In this document: positions 57,831 through 64,000 of the stretch, one piece after another
Numbering within the stretch: the stretch's first letter is position 1
Layout: each line of letters begins with the position of its first letter
The notes under the pieces: generated by a model
The model's database searches: none
Told to the model about the DNA's origin: nothing
What the model saw: only the letters and a program-made list of their open reading frames with translations
Program-made: the position numbers and the translations under genes
Origin: Bugulina stolonifera
Taxonomy: Eukaryota > Bryozoa > Gymnolaemata > Cheilostomatida > Bugulidae
DNA: 64,000 bases
Assembly: GCA_935421135.1 (NCBI GenBank)
Contig: OW285195.1
Span: 8,036,701-8,100,700 of the forward strand
Direction of reading: 5' to 3'

Positions 57831-59040
57831 TTCCATTCACTATCATTGTAGTAAGAGAATAAACTATCTACTTTAGTTGCCATGTTTACTGGAGTTGTCT
57901 ACCTTGGTTAGTTAATCACCAGCATCCACTACATGCTGAACCTAGGCGTTGCGGTGATTTTCAGCAGTACATCTTGGACACAAATCTATAATTTCCCAGG
58001 TTCTAGGATGCAGATAGCAGTAAATAGAGAGCAGGAAGAAAGAATCTCAGAAGCAAATTGCTGCTACTGTGATGTCTAGTCCTGTTAAGGAGTAAGGAGT
58101 GAAGGAATTCTCACACCAGGGGAGTAACTTTTTAAATAAAGTTGAGGCAGATAGAACTCGACTGGTTAAAGGTAGCGGTGCAGAGAGGGTGCGAGAGGCA
58201 AAAAAGTACAAAATGTTCTATAGTAAACTGCAAATTAGTACACTACAGGAAAAGTGCTTCTCTGTTTGGCTTGGTCATTAAGTACCATTGTTACAGTAGT
58301 TCTTTACATGACATAGGCCTACAAAATTTGTAGGCACCAACACCAACTAATTTCACATTATTTTATGTGTGTACATTTAATGTACACACATAAAATAATG
58401 TGAAATTAGTTGGTGCATAGAGATGGAAAATGGTATTCTACATGTAGGTTTCCCAAACCCAGAAGAATATGGACAATTTTGCAGATGGCATCTATATTGA
58501 AACAACTGTTACTTTTACCTGTCTGTCTTGCAATGTTTGAGGACATTTGCACATGCCTTAGACATTACAAAAGTAATGCCTCAGTGTCTTCAAAGATAAT
58601 GCGAGCACTGTTACAACATAAATAGCACCCCATTGACAGAAGTCATTATTTTTGTTGAAATAACTGGTAATAACATTTGCTATGGTCTCTACTCTAGCAA
58701 AAGTCACTCATTGTACAGTAATTGGTAGAGTATATTTCCCTGGCAAATAGAGTCAGAGGAAACCGGTGGATGGAGTACTGAAATGGCCTTATTACAAATT
58801 GCATAAGATGAAAACTCAGTTCCTAAGCTATCCCTTGGTATATTGTTCATCATAATAGCATAATTTTCATCAGAGTATGTTTCTATTATACTGGGCAGGG
58901 TAGCGAAACCTTCCAACTGTGACTGAGAAATTAGCTTGATTTTTAGTTTTTGGTGGAAAAAAGTTCGGGCGGCTAGGGGCCGCCTCAGCCACCTAGATAG
59001 TTGTGGCCATGTACATACAGGTGCATTTCACACCATAAGA
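57831..59040. repeat. 1,210-bp tandem duplication, copy 1
   Basis: Repeated at exactly +1,210 (59041-60250). The only difference I found is A at 58380 against G at 59590. It contains a 75-bp palindrome and a minus-strand frame of about 70 codons (58704-58916, with ETYSDENYAIMMNNIPRDSL) of unknown nature. Confidence 0.95.
58341..58415. repeat. 75-bp palindrome with 37-bp perfect arms
   Basis: Arms beginning CACCAACTAATTTCACATTA with a single central base. The copy at 59551-59625 carries one mismatch near the tip. Confidence 0.95.
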
Positions 59041-60250
59041 TTCCATTCACTATCATTGTAGTAAGAGAATAAACTATCTACTTTAGTTGCCATGTTTACT
59101 GGAGTTGTCTACCTTGGTTAGTTAATCACCAGCATCCACTACATGCTGAACCTAGGCGTTGCGGTGATTTTCAGCAGTACATCTTGGACACAAATCTATA
59201 ATTTCCCAGGTTCTAGGATGCAGATAGCAGTAAATAGAGAGCAGGAAGAAAGAATCTCAGAAGCAAATTGCTGCTACTGTGATGTCTAGTCCTGTTAAGG
59301 AGTAAGGAGTGAAGGAATTCTCACACCAGGGGAGTAACTTTTTAAATAAAGTTGAGGCAGATAGAACTCGACTGGTTAAAGGTAGCGGTGCAGAGAGGGT
59401 GCGAGAGGCAAAAAAGTACAAAATGTTCTATAGTAAACTGCAAATTAGTACACTACAGGAAAAGTGCTTCTCTGTTTGGCTTGGTCATTAAGTACCATTG
59501 TTACAGTAGTTCTTTACATGACATAGGCCTACAAAATTTGTAGGCACCAACACCAACTAATTTCACATTATTTTATGTGTGTACATTTAGTGTACACACA
59601 TAAAATAATGTGAAATTAGTTGGTGCATAGAGATGGAAAATGGTATTCTACATGTAGGTTTCCCAAACCCAGAAGAATATGGACAATTTTGCAGATGGCA
59701 TCTATATTGAAACAACTGTTACTTTTACCTGTCTGTCTTGCAATGTTTGAGGACATTTGCACATGCCTTAGACATTACAAAAGTAATGCCTCAGTGTCTT
59801 CAAAGATAATGCGAGCACTGTTACAACATAAATAGCACCCCATTGACAGAAGTCATTATTTTTGTTGAAATAACTGGTAATAACATTTGCTATGGTCTCT
59901 ACTCTAGCAAAAGTCACTCATTGTACAGTAATTGGTAGAGTATATTTCCCTGGCAAATAGAGTCAGAGGAAACCGGTGGATGGAGTACTGAAATGGCCTT
60001 ATTACAAATTGCATAAGATGAAAACTCAGTTCCTAAGCTATCCCTTGGTATATTGTTCATCATAATAGCATAATTTTCATCAGAGTATGTTTCTATTATA
60101 CTGGGCAGGGTAGCGAAACCTTCCAACTGTGACTGAGAAATTAGCTTGATTTTTAGTTTTTGGTGGAAAAAAGTTCGGGCGGCTAGGGGCCGCCTCAGCC
60201 ACCTAGATAGTTGTGGCCATGTACATACAGGTGCATTTCACACCATAAGA
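59041..60250. repeat. 1,210-bp tandem duplication, copy 2
   Basis: Second copy, directly abutting the first. The sequences diverge immediately after 60250. Confidence 0.95.
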
Positions 60251-60847
60251 TGCAGGTTTCGCCTTGAGAAGTACGACAAATTTGGTACATAGTATCGCAA
60301 CAATATTGTATTATTCTGTTTTCCCACAGTGCATTGCATGGAAGTTTACACTCTACATACTGTGATCAAACAAGCCCTTCGCCCAAATGGTTTCACATTG
60401 ATGAACAATGAAAATATATACACTTTGCAGAGTGAGAGAATGAGAATATTATGTATTGAGCTATGAATCAATCAAGCGTGTATTTATCAGAACGCTCGAA
60501 GCTTATGATAACCAAAAATTGGAATTGAGAGAGATCAAATCAAATGTATTGTAAGCTTAGCCAAAATGAGAAGACAGCTACATTAAAATCATTTCTGTCA
60601 TTCATCACAAAAAAAGGGAGACAAACACGGATTGTCATGTCTACATGTACATTGCATAATTATACATGTGCATGAATCCTGTAGAAAAATACTATGTAGC
60701 CTACAAGTAGTTTCAAATTTGAAAGCAATTGCTTAAATTTACTTTTTCTTTTGCAAAATGTCACCATGTAGGTTTGTCATGTTATATTTGTTATAATTCA
60801 TCCACAATCAAGTATCCTGGATGTAAGAATTTCTACTCCTGTTGTAG

Positions 60848-61080
60848 GTTACCCATCATCTTCGGCACAAACAACGCAGCATGATAGTAGTGAAAGCGTG
60901 AAGAAAACAATGATAATGAGCATTGCTAAGCTTACATCGACCTCCGCTTCTATGACAGTATCACCACCTGTATGTCATAAAACAGTACCATCACATACTT
61001 TTTTGAAAGTTTTCACAGATGAAAAGAGCAACTACCATTTACTTTTACCTGGCGTGTTTTCGGAAGAAGTCGTTGAATGA
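60848..61080 (+). CDS. terminal exon, Ser/Thr-rich protein
   Basis: The acceptor tgttgtag enters in phase 1. 77 codons read SSSAQTTQHDSSESVKKT, LTSTSASMTVSPPVCHKTV and FLKVFTDEKSNYHLLLPG, and end EEVVE-stop. An AATAAA follows at 61136. No membrane span or known domain is visible. The upstream exons were not found; the 1,210-bp duplication lies in the way. Confidence 0.5.
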
Positions 61081-61135
61081 TAATGAATCAATGACTAGAT
61101 CAGGTTAAATAACAACAGTATTGAACATTCAATGA

Positions 61136-61141
61136 AATAAA
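61136..61141 (+). terminator. poly(A) signal
   Basis: AATAAA 55 bp after the stop of the 60848 exon. Confidence 0.5.
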
Positions 61142-61384
61142 TTACATGAGGTAATAAAATATTGGTTTCCTTACCCATTATAAACTGTATAATGTCAATT
61201 GCTACACTGTATACAATGCTCTAAATACAGCTTCCTATAAAAGCAAGCAGAGAGCACAGGAGGTAGAAAACAGACTAGCAAAGCTGTATTGAAGATAATA
61301 AGTCATCTCTGCCTGTTTGGTTGGTTGTTTGTTTGCTTGCTTGGTTATCTGAAAGCTATGGTAGCAGGAGGAGTGATTTTATAT

Positions 61385-61510
61385 GGGTTGGTCATAAATA
61401 GCTTGTTCTGTTCACTGTGCTATAAGTAACGTAGACTGGTATTTTCATGGATTTGGAACAAGTCTCTAACTGCTCAAAAGTAAATCCCTTCCCTAATAAT
61501 ACATCACAGT
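61385..61510 (+). mobile_element. SINE copy with internal deletion
   Basis: Matches the 45310 element at GTTCTGTTCACTG and AACAAGTCTCTAACTGCTCA, lacking the B-box segment. Confidence 0.55.
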
Positions 61511-61620
61511 GTTTAGTCGGCTGTAATAAAAAACTTCAGCCATCTGTTTAATGGTCATGATTTGAAACAAATTATTATTCAGTTTAAAATTTACTCAAAG
61601 AGTAGCACATTAATTTTCAG

Positions 61621-61801
61621 ATTTCGCCTCCTGTTTGCCAATTGTTTAACTTTGAAAACTGGGGTTATAATATTTTTCTAGAACGCTGCAAGCTACATGT
61701 ACCTTATCACCTTTATAAGATTTTTATTACCATAATCATGCAGTGGTTAACCATAAATGCAAAAATGCAAAAATATCAAAAATTACCAATTGAAATGGCA
61801 G
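61621..61801 (+). CDS. candidate internal exon
   Basis: Lies between a strong acceptor taattttcag and a donor GCAG|gtaata; phase 0 in, 1 out, 181 nt. It encodes SPPVCQLFNFENWGYNIFLE and KLHVPYHLYKIFITIIMQWL. No recognised domain. It may splice to the TM exon at 62897, which can be entered in phase 1; the minus-strand exon at 61886 would then lie in its intron. Confidence 0.3.
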
Positions 61802-61885
61802 GTAATATATTTCTCAGGCTGCAAATGGTGTGTGATGTAGTGAAGCCTATTATAATATTGCTAGCGCTCTTCTATCTGAGGGTCG

Positions 61886-62061
61886 CTAATGTGGTGGTAC
61901 ACCAGTTGGAGGAACTTGTGCTCTTGGTCTAGGTGGAACATACTCAGCTGGTCCTGGATGGATCCTTATATTACATTCTCTAATACATGCCCATATGAAC
62001 ACAGCCAGTATAAAGAGAGTTACACAGATATCAGCTGCTATGGCTAGCTCAACATCAATCC
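61886..62061 (-). CDS. terminal exon of a single-pass membrane protein
   Basis: The acceptor tttgatag enters in phase 1; 58 codons plus stop. One span (IAADICVTLFILAVFIWACI) is followed by a short basic/Cys segment (RECNIRIH) and a Pro-rich tail (PGPAEYVPPRPRAQVPP, ending TGVPPH). The tail resembles SH3/WW-ligand sequences (PPRPR). It is like the terminal exons at 42114 and 48953 in phase, size and layout, but not in sequence. Upstream exons not found. Confidence 0.5.
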
Positions 62062-62896
62062 CTATCAAATAAAAATTAGGTCCTCTCAATCAAAATCACA
62101 ATATTTTGATTCATACTGAAAAAATAAAATATTAAAGAAATTATTCACTTCTGGTTAATTAACATGCTAATAAGTCCACCAGCTCTCTGTAAATGTTTGT
62201 AAACATACTACTATGTGGAGTATAACTTTACGGCTGTTTTCTCCTAATACTTACATATACATGTAATTCTATTGAGATTTTCTTAGTGCTGTTCATGTTC
62301 AGCTATTCATAAAATTGCATGACATTACCATAATTCTATAACAGATGTTTTCCCAATGAATAATAGACAACGCACCAATTTGTAATTTTTTATCGCTTGC
62401 CATTATTATAATATCGTATGGAAATAGTGTCATCTATACATGTATACATACATGTATAGATACTCAATCTGCATATAGTGTACTGTTTCGGTGTTTAACA
62501 CCTCATCAGTGCAGCTCAGAGGTATGCCTGGGAGAACACCTTAGCAATACTGTATATTTACAGCAAAGCGTATTTAAAAGGTGTGAAATCCACTGAACCA
62601 AAGTTCTCAAGCTGCCAGAGACAGCGAGAATTACATGTAGATATATATATGTAGTATACATATCATATTTATTACAATGGATTCATAATATTATACATGT
62701 ATGTCTCAATTTTCTTGTGGGTGGTGGCACTGATTTTAAATAATCAAGTAATAATATTTACATTATAACTGAATAGTAATAAAAAAAGGAGTAGATAACT
62801 ACCTATATAGTCAGTTATCTACCATAAAAACGTACTACATAATATTATGTATTTGCGTATGAACATGCTATTGGTGATCTTGGGTCTTTGAAAAGA

Positions 62897-63070
62897 GTAA
62901 TATCTATTAACAAGACAGTGATGATCTTATGTGTAGCCACTGCATGTGTGGCTACTACATGTACAATGTATATGTGGTGGATCGAAGGACAGTCGAGAAA
63001 TCTCAAGTCTCTTCTTGAACTGTCTTGTCTCAACAGTCATCTCGAGGTGGCAATTAGTGTTCAATATTAA
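62897..63070 (+). CDS. possible terminal exon with membrane span
   Basis: The frame ISINKTVMILCVATACVATTCTMYMWW, broken here as ISINKTVMILCVATACV and ATTCTMYMWW, gives one span followed by EGQSRNLKSLLELSCLN and a stop at 63070. There is no ATG, so it would be a spliced terminal exon; the acceptor (gaaaagag) is weak. Confidence 0.3.
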   Translation, partial: VISINKTVMILCVATACVATTCTMYMWWIEGQSRNLKSLLELSCLNSHLEVAISVQY

Positions 63071-63099
63071 ATAGAATGATAAAATAATTTTATCTGCAA

Positions 63100-64000
63100 C
63101 AAATTATTAATCACAATATACAATTTATTGAATGTAATTTAATACATCGACAATAAACAAAAATATACCATTTAAATAACTATTTAGTCATGCTACCTAC
63201 ATGTACTTTCTCAGCACTGATTTCCTAGAAATAGTAGTGTAGCTAGCAGTAAGCCATTACTAACACATTCCATTCAACTGTCAGCTCTCCCATAATGCAA
63301 TGTGATCCCTATTAAAAGGTGTCTACTCATGGTATTTTTCCGGTAAAAGTAACATACGTAACCTCTGCTAGTCACCATGTATGCGCACAACATGACTGTA
63401 CACTCATGAATTGTACATTGCAATGTCAGTGTGTCTCGCTAGTCTTCTGCTCATCCTTTATTGATGATATGATACAGAGCACATACATGTATACGGGCTG
63501 TAAATAAATTGCAGAGTAGCCACTGGATCTATGGGAATTCTAACATGCACATATAAACTACATATATGTTGGCAACATTTTTTTAGGAAAAACCACTTGG
63601 ATCGTGAAACCCAGTCTTTTCTTGAATTTTTACAAAGTACTGTCTCGAACCTTGTTTCAAATTAAAAATTGTTTTCTCACTTCACCTCTAGTGGCTACAA
63701 GCTCTTGGAAAACTTTTGCTTTTTGGACGCAGTGATGACATTATGTACTTACTTGTGCGATGGGGATTATAACATTTCATCTTTATTGCGATTTCATGTA
63801 GTTGGAAAACTGCCACGGTTCTAGATATAATTTTGCTAAGAGGTGTGAAAACTCTATAGAGTGAGTTGTCTAGACCTATTTTCTTCGGTTTAGCTTGCAA
63901 TGACAAGCTCTAAAAATATAAATGTTAGTTTAGAAGTTATGCTCCCCTTAAATATGGAACATGGATGTGAAGACAACTCTGAAATTAGGGCTAGGTAGTA
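63100..64000. other. no gene seen
   Basis: AT-rich. A minus-strand open frame at 63688-63906 has no splice or family support. Confidence 0.5.

Noticed and set aside
58704..58916. Minus-strand 70-codon frame as a secure gene (also 59914-60126)
   Set aside because: Protein-like composition, but no start, splice or family evidence; mentioned only within the duplication entry.

Overview
The window is nuclear DNA from an intron-rich, AT-rich animal. EGF_CA exons, GT-AG introns with pyrimidine tracts, AATAAA signals, hAT MITEs, Ty3/gypsy-like and non-LTR retroelement remnants and a tRNA-derived SINE are all visible. A marine invertebrate, possibly a sponge, fits, but nothing here fixes the taxon. 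All gene models were assembled by eye from splice sites and reading-phase agreement.

Layout. (1) About 244-16020 (+): one large gene can be chained in phase. An N-terminal part with a zinc-binding B-box-like motif and a coiled coil is followed by one transmembrane segment, at least fifteen calcium-binding EGF exons (all phase 1-1) and a C-terminal beta-propeller-like domain. Six EGF exons with their introns are duplicated in tandem as a block of about 4 kb. One duplicated exon has lost its splice donor, another EGF exon has lost two cysteines, and a piece of an EGF exon lies inverted in the gene. (2) 16-22 kb: mostly non-coding, with a duplicated Pro/Thr-rich terminal exon, one copy of which is expanded into a 24-unit, 18-bp minisatellite. 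(3) 22-41 kb: a mosaic of diverged segmental duplications carrying at least six copies of a family of roughly 60-residue single-span membrane proteins on the minus strand. Into it have gone an LTR with PPT and PBS, a gypsy-like integrase fragment, a non-LTR reverse transcriptase fragment and a 3 x 114 bp tandem repeat. (4) 41-56 kb: minus-strand multi-exon genes for small membrane proteins. Two loci (42-44 kb and 49-51 kb) are paralogues sharing a two-TM exon, a 75/78-nt exon and a 179-nt terminal exon, with every intron among these in phase 1. A separate single-pass gene lies at 54.6-55.7 kb. A large inverted repeat brackets the first locus. (5) 56-64 kb: a nearly identical 1,210-bp tandem duplication with an internal cruciform, and several terminal exons of small membrane or Ser/Thr-rich proteins on both strands.

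The recurrent theme is small membrane-anchored proteins built from phase-1 exons, multiplied by local duplication and interleaved with mobile elements. I recognise the EGF_CA, integrase and reverse transcriptase domains. I do not recognise the small membrane protein families, and I assign them no function.
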